Origin: Zanthoxylum bungeanum
Taxonomy: Eukaryota > Streptophyta > Magnoliopsida > Sapindales > Rutaceae
Length of the DNA: 64,000 bases
Direction of reading: 5' to 3'
NCBI GenBank assembly: GCA_019454045.1
Contig: SKCR01021088.1
Coordinates: 1-64,000 of the forward strand
Position numbers and translations under genes: made by a program. Below, piece by piece: positions 43,240 to 53,819 of this stretch (its first letter is position 1; each line of letters starts with the position of its first letter). The notes beneath the pieces were generated by a model that was given only the letters and a program-made list of their open reading frames with translations, had not been told where the DNA came from and did not search any database.

Positions 43240-44040
43240 TGTGGCACCGGATACTCAATCACATGAGTGAGAAATGGCCGTCTACCTTTATAAAGAATGA
43301 TCAAATCATTGTCTCCAAGAATGTTACTCTAGATCCTTGCAATCACTGTCTGTTTGGTAAACAACATAGAATCTCCTTTAAATTCTCTTCTACGAGAAGA
43401 TCATAGTTACTCAGTCTGGTACACTATGATATTTGTGGTCCCTTCGAAGTTAGTTCGCTGGGCGTTAATAAATACTTTCTGACTTTCATTGACGATGCTT
43501 CTCGGAAAGTGTGAATATATTTCTTGAAGATAAATGATCAGGTCCTAAATTACTTCAAGTTATTCCATGCCATGATAGAGCGTGAAATATGGAAGAAACT
43601 GAAGTACCTATGCACAGACAATAGAGGCGAGTACACTTCCAGAGAGTTCGATGCCTACTGCGGAAGACACGAAATTCGACATGAAAAGACTGTTCCATGA
43701 ACCCCACAACATAATGGTGTAGCTGAAAGAATGAACCGCACATTATGAAGAAAGTCAAAAGCATTATCAGTATAGCTAAGTTGATAAAGCCATTATTGGG
43801 AGAATTTGTTTGTGCCGCATGTTACCTAATCAACAGATCATCATATGTATCGTTGAATTTTGAGATTTCGGAGAAAGTGTGGTATGGTAAAAATCTCTCA
43901 TACTATCACCTTAGAACATTTGGTTGTTTAGCCTTTGCACATGTATCCAATGAGCTCAAGTATAAGCTCGATGTAAGTACTACCACATACATCTTTATAG
44001 GCTTTAGAGACGAGGAGTTCAGATACAGGTCATGAGACCT
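43240..44040 (+). pseudogene. Copia integrase
   Basis: The zinc-binding part ends in CNHCLFGKQHRISF (about 43338-43380). The catalytic core shows [30 protein letters not shown] and PQHNGVAERMNRT. It continues at 43745-44035 with INRSSYVSLNFEIS and FGCLAFAH, the conserved region after the core. Several stops interrupt the frame (43392-43760). The order integrase before RT identifies Ty1/copia. Confidence 0.8.
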
Positions 44041-44479
44041 AAAGGAAAATAAGGTCATCAAAATCAAGGCTTTAGTGTTTCTTGAACTCCAGACAATAGA
44101 GGATATTGAAAAGCCTAAGATGTTTTCTATTTCCAGTGTAAATGAAACAAATTCAAATCCAAACACAACCTCAGCACCAACACGAGTGGCCATAAATAAT
44201 GATGTGGTCATGATGAAATGTCAGAAGCAGAACCTTAGGAGGAGGAAGATGGTATTGAGCTGAGAGAGTTGCAACTCGCTCCATCAGAGTTTATAGGATC
44301 ATTCGCAGATGTGGATGGCAACAGACCTCTAGAAATCAATGAACCTTAGGTACAAAGATCTGAGCGAGACCAAATTCCATCAACCAGATACTCATGATCT
44401 GACTATATTTTACTTACTGCTGAGGATAAGCCATAAAATTTCAAAAAAAAAATATATATGCTGTAGAGACAAAGATAAA

Positions 44480-45560
44480 TGGTTGCACTCAATACATGAT
44501 GAAATGGAATTCTCAATAGAAAAATCATACTTATGAGATAACCCATCTCTACAAGGCAAGAATGCACTAAAAATAAATGGGTGTTCAAGATAAATAAAGA
44601 TGACAGCATAAATATGGTGAAACACAAAGCCCGATTAGTAGTTAATGGTTTCGTATAAAAAAAAAATCATCTTTGCTGAAAAATTTTCACCAGTTGTAAA
44701 GCTGACTTCAATTCGAGTTATCATATGATTGATAGTCAGTTTGAACCTAGTGCTTGAACATATGAATGTCAATATAATATTTCTTTGTGGTGATCTGCAT
44801 GAAGAAATCTACATGGAGAATCCATAATGATTCCAGTTTTCAGGAAAAGAGAATATTGTTGCAAGTTGAAGAAAAACTTATACGACCTCAAACAAGCACC
44901 AAGATAGTGGTACAAGAAGTTTGACTCGTTCATTGTGAGTTAATGCTACAAAAGAACTGATGTTGACCAATGTGTTTACATCCAAGGATTTTCGGATGGA
45001 AATTTCGTTGCTCTTCTATTACATGTAGACGAAAAGTTAATCGTTGGACAAGATGGGACAACGATCAGTCAGCTTAAGAATGAACTCTCTAAATCTTTCG
45101 ACATGAAAGACTTAAGACAAGCTCAACAGATTTTGGAAATACAAATAATTCGAGACAGAGAGAACAAAAGGTTGTGGCTATCACATGAGAATTATATTGA
45201 ACAGGGTGATCAAGAGATTCGATATATAGAATTTCAAACCTGTCAATGTTCCACTAGCTCACCACTTCAAACTGAGCAACAGTTTTTACCCCTTATCCAA
45301 GAAAGATATTAAAGAGATGTCATTAATATAATATTCCTCAGCAGTTAAAAGTCTAATGTATGCTATGATATGTATCATGCCAGATATTGCTCACGCAGTA
45401 TGTATAATGAGTCGTTTTCGCTCTAATCCAAGAAAAAAACACTATGAGGCAGTCAAATGGATATTCACTATCATTGGATACGCGAGATGATGAATCAACA
45501 ACTGCTGAAACTATTGAAGATCCACACATATGAGAATTCAGTGGACATGTTAACAAAGAT
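44480..45560 (+). pseudogene. Copia reverse transcriptase and RNase H
   Basis: RT traces begin near 44500 (DEMEFSIEKSYL, then NGCSR) and include an altered catalytic region near 45017-45040, where the usual YVDD-type box reads HVDEK. The C-terminal RT motif MKDLRQAQQILEIQI is at 45103. RNase H remnants are SLMYAMICIMPDIAHAV (about 45349) and ...HYEAVKWI (about 45440). All are heavily interrupted by stops, so this is an old copy. Confidence 0.75.
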
Positions 45561-45918
45561 GGTTACTCGGGAATTATAACTATGCAGAGACATAGCTGAG
45601 ATAACTGTCAGATGACAATCATTTCATATGCAGTTTGATGGGGAGAATTAAAGAATCCAATATGAATTAAATGCATCTGCATGCATTGTCAAAAGTGGCA
45701 ACCACCACATTCAATGTCCATTAAATACTTGCTGAATTTTGAGTATTATTTTGGTTATAAATTGAGCTGTCTCAATGAGAGGTCAATCATCCTAAAAATT
45801 ATTAAGCTCTATGTCAATAGAGCTTTGAGTGTATAGCCCCGGCCACGGTTCCGGTTCGGAACCGGAACCGAACCGGAATGGGACCGGTTCGGTTGGGGTT
45901 CCACCCCAACTCGAACCG

Positions 45919-45958
45919 GTCCGAACCGGTGGAACCGTACGGTTCCACCGGTTCGGAC
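45919..45958. repeat. Perfect 40-bp palindrome in the hAT left end
   Basis: The left arm GTCCGAACCGGTGGAACCGT (45919-45938) is followed without a spacer by its exact reverse complement (45939-45958). A second inverted repeat, with 12-bp arms CCGTAGGGTTCC and a 4-nt loop, lies at 45993-46020. These form part of the subterminal repeats where hAT transposase usually binds. Confidence 0.85.
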
Positions 45959-46269
45959 GGTTCCGGTTGGAACCGTCGGGTTCCTGTTGGAACCGTAGGG
46001 TTCCAACAGGAACCCTACGGTCCCCAACGGTTTAAAAAAATATATGTTTATTATATAAAATAAAAATTACTAATGTACCCATAATAACGATAATAAAACG
46101 GTTATATTTAGGGGTATTTTTGGTATCAAAAAAATTCTAAAATTCTATAAATATGATTCATTTTTCATAATTTCATCACACCAAATTCTCAACTCTCTCA
46201 TTTTCTATAAATCTTTTATTCGCAATTATTCAATTTTATTATTTTTCTTCCTAATTTCTCAAACGAAAA

Positions 46270-48330
46270 ATGGCAAGCTCATCTGAGAACATTATGTCAA
46301 ATATGCCAACCCAAGAGAGCGGTCCTAGTGTCAGTGCACAATCACGGAGAAGAGAAGTTAAGACTCGGTCCTCTGATATTTTCAAAATTCATTTTACTTT
46401 GGAACGCCTAGAAGATGGTTCACAACGAGCAATTTGCAACTATTGTGGGGTTATCTATAAATTTTCAGGTGGATACGGCAATATGATCAAGCACATGGAA
46501 AAATATCATCCGGTTGAATTTGGCATTGATACGACGCAGACTCAAATGGCCAGGTATGCATCATCTAGTAGAGTTACGAGTAGTGTTGATTTATTTAAAT
46601 ATTCTGATGCAAAAAATAGAGAAGAATTTGCGAAATTAACTTGTATGGCACATCTTTCTTTAAGCTTTGGTGAAAAACTTCATTTTACTAATTACGTACA
46701 TAATGCTTTAAACCCTGCTGCATGTAGAATGTCTCGAAACACAACAAAACGTCATATTTTCAAATTATATAAAGATGGTAAAATTATTTTAAATGAAATA
46801 TTTAAAGAGATGAAAGATCGTATTTCTATATGTTCTGATATTTGAAGTGACCATTGGCAAACACACTCATACATGGTGTGACTTGTCATTGGATTGATGC
46901 ATAATTTTCCATGCAAAAAAGACTTATTGCATTTAGAGTTTTTGATGACCCACATACTACACAAAATATTTATAGAATGATGAAGGTAATTTTTGATGAA
47001 TATGGTTTAGTAGAAAAAATTTTAACAATTGGATTTGATAATGCATTTGCAAATACTGCATCCATTAATCATTTAAAATCCTTATGTGAACCAAATTTAG
47101 GGGGTCGATTTTTTCATATTCGTTGTACATGTCATGTCCTAACTTATGTGTGCAAGACGGTTTAAAATTATTATCTCCTTTCCTTGATCCAATTAAAATG
47201 ACACTTAATTGTATTTGGTCATATTCTCAAGTTATGAGAGAGTGGACCAAGTTTTGTAAAATAAATGGTATTAAACCGATTAAATTTTCTAGAGATGTTC
47301 CAACACGTTGGAATTCTACTTATTTTCTTTTATGTCAAGCATTTCAATACAAAGATGCATTATGTAGTTTTTTTTTCTCAACATGTTCAAAATATCACAC
47401 TTTATCCTAGTCAATGGGATATTTGTGAATTTTTTTTAGATATTTTAAGAGTTTTTAATGATGCTACTTTAGTTTTTAGCGGTGTTTATTATCCTACAGC
47501 ACATTTATTTCTTCTTGAGAGTTTGAATATTGTTGGCACTCTCGATGAGCATGTTGACAGTGACGACCCTAATGATCTTGTTTTGCTCGAAGCCATTAAT
47601 GTTATGAAGGTAAAATGGTTGCATTATTTTAGAGAAATTCCTTTACTTTATCTTATTGCTGCTGTTTTTTATCATAGATTTAAATTAGAAGGTTTGAATG
47701 GTGGTTTACAAGCTTACTATGGTTATTTAGGAATATTAGATGACATTGATATTACGAGCATAATGACGAAATTAAGAAGTGATTTAATTATTTTATTTAA
47801 TGATTATATTGTAAGATATAACTTAGGAACATTAGGTCAATCTAGTAGTAGCGAACCGGTAATTCAAACAAGACTTAGCGCATGGGATCGTTGGTTATTG
47901 CAACGAAATAAAAAATCTAGGGATACGACAACTAATAATCCTGAATTAGATAATTATTTATTTACAAATTTTGAGTTTTCTAATGAAAGTTTATGCAGTA
48001 AAAATTTTAAAATCCTTGAATGATGGAACCGGCATCAAAATATATATCATGTTTTATCTATTATTGCTAAAGAGATCTTGGCAGCACATATTTCCACCGT
48101 TGCGGTTGAGCAAGCCTTCAGCTTGGGAGGTAATATATTGGAAGCTAGGCGATCTTCATTACATCCAAGCACTCTAGAAGCAACAGCTTGTGTGGATGAT
48201 TGAACTCGAGCTGATCTGAGACAACAAGAAGATGCCCCCGATGATTGTGAAGATTTGTTCGATAATGCTTTTGCAACAAGTGCAAGCGGAACCGGAGCCG
48301 AAGGATCAACTGATAATGATAATTGATAAT
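46270..48330 (+). pseudogene. hAT transposase (BED finger to dimerisation domain)
   Basis: The first frame (46270-46845, 191 codons) starts MASSSENIMSNMP and holds a BED zinc finger (CNYCGVIYKFSGG... HMEKYH, about residues 56-77). The catalytic RNase H-like fold continues in fragments at 46911-47165 (ILTIGFDNAFANTASI) and 47123-47410 (RDVPTRWNSTYFLL). A frameshift in a T run near 47370 leads into 47265-48023 (IQTRLSAWDRWLLQRN). After one in-frame TGA (48021-48023), the C-terminal dimerisation region follows (ILAAHISTVAVEQAFS, LEARRSSLHPSTLEA, to about 48200). The enzyme would cut and paste the element. This copy cannot make a full protein as it stands. Confidence 0.85.
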
Positions 48331-48749
48331 TGTAAAATTATAATTTACAAAGGGGATATGTCTAAAAGACTAAAACTTGTAATGGAACTACGTGAGCTTT
48401 GATTCCTCTCACCCTTGGAGGATACGTAGGCAACTTAAATTTTTAAAAATTTAAGCTCAAGCTCTTCAATGTAATAAATTTTTTTTATTTATAAATTTAA
48501 TCTCATTTTTTTATTTTAATTAATAAAAAAAAAGAACCGTACCGAACCGGAACCGAACGGTTCGGTTTCGGTTCGGTTTTAGGTTCCGGTTCCACTTAAG
48601 TGTGGAACCGGAACCGAACCGGATTTAACCACAGTGTAAAGTAAGATTTTTTTATCAAATCTTATAATCTTTATAAAGTTTATCAAAATAGTAATTAGAA
48701 AAATAAAATTTCCTTATAAATATTTTTTAGTGAGCAGAGATCCATAACA

Positions 48750-49746
48750 TATCACAATTCTCTTGAAGATCCAACAGCTAGAGAGAGAAAATTAAGATTA
48801 CATTAATATTGTGATGGTAAAGAGAATCATTCTGCCCTTATCATTTTTGTTTCATTTCTGAATGTTAACGTTCAAAACTCAAAATTGGATTGGATTATGT
48901 AAAAATACTGGAAAGAAGGGAGAAGAAAAAAATAAATGGTGCTTGAAAAATATTTCATCATCTTGATCAGGGATCCGAGGCTTGAGATAAATAATTTAAA
49001 TATACATCACGCTGCATAATTTGATAAGAAAAAGGTAATATTCCATTGATTGGTCCCATTTTTGTCCTCTAAAATCTAAATCAACTCCAGAATATTATTT
49101 TAAATTTGCAATAATATTTCGACTTTTGCACATTCGGGAAAAAATATATGCAAGTATATCATTGTCCTTTTACGGGTAAATTGGTAAATGCTCGAAACTG
49201 AGGTATGACGTGGAAGCAATTAGCAAGTATCGTATCTTCATTTACTATAATTATTTTATAAAGTCATTTTTCCCTTCAGATTTTATTATAGTGAATGGCT
49301 CCGAGCTTTTATCAAATATGGTCGAATTTCAATTCAAACTTTTTATTACTTCATTAAAAAAAATAACATTTTTTAATTCAAAATTTTGAAATAAATTATC
49401 ATCCATTGAATGTTACGAAAACATCTTCTATTGAATTACATGACATCAATTGAAGGTATATTTTTCTACCATTTCATTTCCTACGATATCATTTATCTGT
49501 TTTAGATACAAGACGAAGGTGTCCAGAGACTGCTCTATTTAACGTCATACACAGTTTTATAGCCTCATCCACATGAGTGTGATTGTTGGACATGCACGAC
49601 TGAAATCTAGACACTCGTAGGGCCATATCGTTTTTTTTATAAAGGATGAAATCATAGGTTTAAGTCATCATGGACACAAAGGCATGCACAATTTATAGAA
49701 AAATCGATACGGTCCCACGAGCGCTCAGATTTCAATCGTGTATACC
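48750..49746. other. AT-rich intergenic DNA; no gene
   Basis: I see no ORF with a recognisable domain. 49440-49700 is one copy of a ~150-bp repeat whose other copies lie across the solo LTR at 52803-53125. Confidence 0.45.
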
Positions 49747-52700
49747 TGTGGGACACAGGACCTGGGCGACGCCGTTCCTAGGCTCGCGGCCTAGTTGGGA
49801 AGGATTACATAACATGGAGTCGCCACCCGGTGTGAACCGGGACAAAGATTTAAGGCCGCACTCACCCCTCGCAAGGGAAAACCTCAAACCGTTGGGTTCG
49901 GAATGGTCCCTTACTTATGTCACTTGTAATGAAAGGATTCATGTAATAATTTAAACAAGCTGAAGTAACACTTATTCCTAAGGGTATCATGCTTCTAAAT
50001 TCACATTTATAAAATAAAATATGCGCCTAAATATACATGTATTTCACATATATCTTACATTTAAATTGGCATGCTTAACATATATCAAGATAGCAACTAA
50101 CATACAACTCTACTTGCATATCACATTCAGGAAAAAGACACAAGCACACATATTAACCATATAAGCACACATATGGGCACTTTTCAAGTGGTACGTGGAA
50201 TTGTGGCCCAAGTACAGACCGCACTACCGTCCATTCGGAATCGGCTACGGAATTTATGTCTGGGTTTCCATCCGATATACCGCAAGAAACAATGCTCAAA
50301 TGTTATCATGACATAAGCATACGAATTGTGACACATTTGCATAAGAAAGATCAACTAATAGGCAATTATGCATGAATATAATAAGACAGACTCAGTTCAG
50401 TGTGTGTGCGTTCGTGTAGCGTTCGTAAACGCGTTCGAACGGAAATGAAACAGAATGCTCACGTTCGAGTAGCGTTCGTAAACGCGTTCGAACGGAATGA
50501 AACAGAATGCTCACGTTCGAGTAGCGTTCGTAAACGCGTTCGAACGGAGACGAGACAGAATGCTCACGTTCGAGTAGCGTTCGTAAACGCGTTCGAACGG
50601 AGACGAGACAGAGAGCTCGCGTTCGTATGGCGTTTGTTAACGCGTTCGAACGGATACGAGACCTGACACATAATAAGGCAAAAACACATGCGCGTTCGAG
50701 TTGCGTTCGTGAACGCGTTCGAACGGAAACGGACCTGATGCAATACATAAACAGAAAACAAAAGGGCGCGGCGAAGCACTGCCGTAAAGGTGACCTTTTG
50801 GGGCTCTTGATCTCTCAAAGAGAGGACCTTTAGACCAACATGCTAAGCCCATGCGCGTCATATCATACATGCAAGCATAGAACCAATCATATCAACCAAG
50901 TATGCCCGATTGAACGCATCTTACATCCAATCCGAACACACGTCAACCGGCGCGGCAAAGCATCGTGGTAAAGGGCTTTTAGCCCCTCCCCATAGGGGAT
51001 CTCACAACACACTTACTAAGCCCATGCGCTCGATTGACTTATACATACGAAAACAAAGATAATAACATCAAATTAAGTATGCTCGATTGAACGTATCTTG
51101 CGTCCAACCAAACATACATCAACCGGCGCGGCGAAGTAGTGTCACGAAGGTGGCCTTTTCGGCTCTTTGTCTCACAAATGGAGGACCTTTGGACTAACTC
51201 ACTAGGCCCATGCGCTTGGTTGGATCATACGAAAATAAACAACATATTGAATTCAAGAGAAGACTAAATAAACAAAAAAAAGCAACACAACAAAAGAGAG
51301 ATGGTGCCGTTTACTCAAACGGTACGTGGAGTTGTGGCCCGAGTACAGATCATATTACCGTCCATTCGGAATCGGCTATGAAATTTATGTCCGGGTTTCC
51401 ATCCGATATACCGCGAGAGTTGACACATCTCTCATTCATCTAATGCCCACAACATGTTACATCTCATAATTCATGCATATTTACATACTCAAAAATCACA
51501 ACACACATTTCAACATTACAATCATACAAGAAATACTTAATAAATAATGCGGAAAGGGAAAACAAGTGTGAAAGATACCCTCAGGTCTAACCTTTTAAGC
51601 CGTCTCTCGGACTCACGTTCCACGAAGATCGAAAGGGGGGTAAAGCTCCGCAACTTTTCTGGTCACTGGTTCAATGTCCTAGCTCACTGCTTCGCTGCTT
51701 TGCTTATTGTTCGAACTCCGTTCTGCTCCTATTCGGCTCCTGTTTTGCTGCTCACTGCACGGGCTACCTGTTTCAATGTTTTCAAAGAACTATTCTAAGT
51801 TGTGTGGGTTCTTAGTTCAATTAAAAGTGATTATTTTTAAGGTTATCTATGTAGTTTTCTAAGTTACTGTTTTTTAAGGATTTGGGCTGCTGTGTTTGTG
51901 TGGTTTTCGGTGGTGTATGGAGGTTGAGAGGGGTTGGTTTTCGGTGGTGATCTTGTTTTCTTGCTTGTGTATGTGTGAAGTGTTTTCTCTCTTGCTTGTT
52001 TGGTCTTGGGTGTGTAGAGAGAGTCTAGAGAGATTTTGAGAGAGTTTGGGTGTGAATTCTATGTGTCGGAGAGCCAAAGGCTTAGGTTAGGGGTTGTTTA
52101 TATAGAGAAGAGGTAGGGTTTGGCCTTGTGTCACAAGGAAGAGATTTGTTTCCAAATTAGGAGTGATAGGAATGGCATATACAAGATTGAGGGGGGACAA
52201 AATATTTTAAATTAGGAAGTCAACTAATCTAAATTGGTGGGTATCTTATTAAATTAGGAAGTCAAATATTTTAAATTGGTAGATGTCTTATTAGATTAGG
52301 AAGTCAAATATTTAATTAGCTTTGATTGGTTAGGATTGATTTTAATTTAGTATGATTATCTTTTGATTTAGTATGTGATTTGTTTAATTTAGGCATGATT
52401 TTAGTTTAAGTTGGTAATTGTTTATTTTAATTGGTAAATGATTTAAATGTTTTATTTAATGTTTAATATTTAATTTAATATTTAATTATTTAATTTGGGA
52501 TGTGTTTTATGGGCTTTGGGGAGTTAAATGGGCTGGGTGTGAGGCTAGCAGCAAAACCAGAATTACCGACACCGTTCGAACGCTCACTCGAACGCTACAC
52601 GAACGCCCGCAATCTGTTTCCCGTTCGAACGAAGTAACGAACGCAGCACCAACGAAGACAGTGAGCTTGCTTATTCTGAATTTCCCCTTCCGATATCCGT

Positions 52701-52786
52701 TTCCCGCGGCATCCGTGACTCAAAAGGTAGTTGTCTCCAAATAAGACTCATCATCGGGTTTCACATGCGAAAATGCAATGCCTACA
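49747..52786 (-). mobile_element. Solo LTR of the TGTAGGC family, minus strand
   Basis: Read on the minus strand, it starts TGTAGGCATTGC at 52786 and ends GTGTCCCACA at 49747 (3040 bp), flanked by the 5-bp TSD ATACC (49742-49746 and 52787-52791). It has a TATA box CTATATAAAC (about 52097-52106), three GCATGGGCTTAG units, a minisatellite (50405-50740) and both 96-nt motifs (51319-51414 and 50188-50283). It is the most diverged LTR of the family in the window, which makes its compensatory changes informative. Its start lies 1.03 kb upstream of the BAM1-like start codon, transcribing away from it. Confidence 0.92.
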
Positions 52787-53819
52787 ATACCCAATAGTCT
52801 TTATGAAGGTATGTTTTTCTATCACCCCTTCCTGCGGGGCCATTTGTCCGCTTTGGGTATTCGAATGAGGTGCTCGGGATTGCTCTCCTGAACGATCATG
52901 TACGATTTTATAATCATATGGAGCCTCACCCACATGAGCATGTTTGTTTGGCTCATAATCTTCCCAACATTGTTAGTTTCACATAATGGATATTTATTCG
53001 CTTTGGATATCCAACGAAGGTGGTCAAGAGCTACTCTCCTGAACGATCTTACACAATTTTTTCTCAGTACAGAGCCTCACCCCGTGAATGTGGTATTGGG
53101 CATGCACAATTTATAGAAAAGGAAGTATCACACTACATCATTTTGATTTATTTATTTTTTCTTTGAATTGTGATAGATAAAAATATGAATATTTACTTTT
53201 GATATATATATAATGTATCTAATGTATTTAAAATATAAGAGAAATATTTTTAATGAAAATCTCAATGTTAAAAAGTGGGATTCTTTAAACAAGTTTCAAA
53301 ATTTCGACAAAAGAATCCCGACATGTACAGAAAAAAGTGGACTTTGTATACCTCTTTCTTAGTTGAGTTTAAGTGTTAGTTTAACTTTATACTAAATTTA
53401 TATTTTATTTTCTTAAAAATAAAAAGAAAAAAGTTTTGATTTTGCAATTTTCTCTCCCAAACATTCCAAGATTGAAAATTAGAAAGAATGAGTCTCATTA
53501 TTGTTTCAATTTTGAAAATGACTTAAAATAAAGTAAAAAAGAATCCAGTAGTAAATCCTTTTCTTCTTTCTATTTAAAGAACAATAAGAGTCCAAAATAA
53601 AAATAAATGAACCTTTTTTTGTCAATTATAATGTCTCCCCATGATTAAACATCACCACACAAAAATAAAAATGCTATCCCTATTTATTTCCTATTACTTT
53701 ATTTATTTTTTAAATAAAAAAATTCATAAATAAATAAAACCACACACCTCCTCATCTTCCTCACAATCTCACTATCTACTAAAAAAACTCCCACAGCACA
53801 AAGTTGAACAGAAAAAATA
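52787..53819. other. Upstream region of the BAM1-like gene
   Basis: The first 340 bp are the repeats above. The rest is very AT-rich. TATTTATT/TTATTTAT words near 53680-53710 could act as the TATA region, and the last 80 bp are CT-rich with CTCCTCATCTTCCTC, as is common in plant 5' UTRs. The transcription start cannot be fixed from sequence. Confidence 0.4.
52803..53125. repeat. Imperfect ~150-bp direct repeats next to the solo LTR
   Basis: CTTTGGGTATTCGAATGAGG (52851) and CTTTGGATATCCAACGAAGG (53001) begin equivalent units, each running through CTCTCCTGAACGATC to GAGCCTCACCC. A third copy lies left of the LTR (49450-49700). GCATGCACAATTTATAGAAAA occurs in both 49680-49702 and 53098-53121. 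The solo LTR therefore inserted into a pre-existing small repeat array. Confidence 0.6.

Larger units (their letters stand above)
45834..48632 (+). mobile_element. Decayed autonomous hAT transposon inside the copia 3' LTR
   Basis: It is flanked by AGTGTA on both sides (45828-45833 and 48633-48638), the best-preserved part of what should be an 8-bp TSD. The left end (45834-46030) and right end (48535-48630) are full of GGAACCG/CCGGTTC words in both orientations. Between them lies one hAT transposase gene with a BED zinc finger at the front and the hAT dimerisation region at the back. Ends are accurate to a few bases only. Confidence 0.75.
41000..48749 (+). mobile_element. Degenerate Ty1/copia retrotransposon, 3' LTR split by a hAT element
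   Basis: The 5' LTR (about 41000-41327) and 3' LTR (about 45648-45833 plus 48639-48749) share AATTAAATGCATC, TGTCAAAAGTGGCAACCACCAC and TATAAATTGAGCT. A PBS TGGTATTAG follows the 5' LTR at 41330, similar to the usual tRNA-Met site. A purine tract GATGGGGAGAA (45637-45647) precedes the 3' LTR. Gag, integrase, RT and RNase H follow in the copia order (integrase before RT). Every domain has stops or frameshifts. The LTR boundaries are approximate and no TSD was found. Confidence 0.75.
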
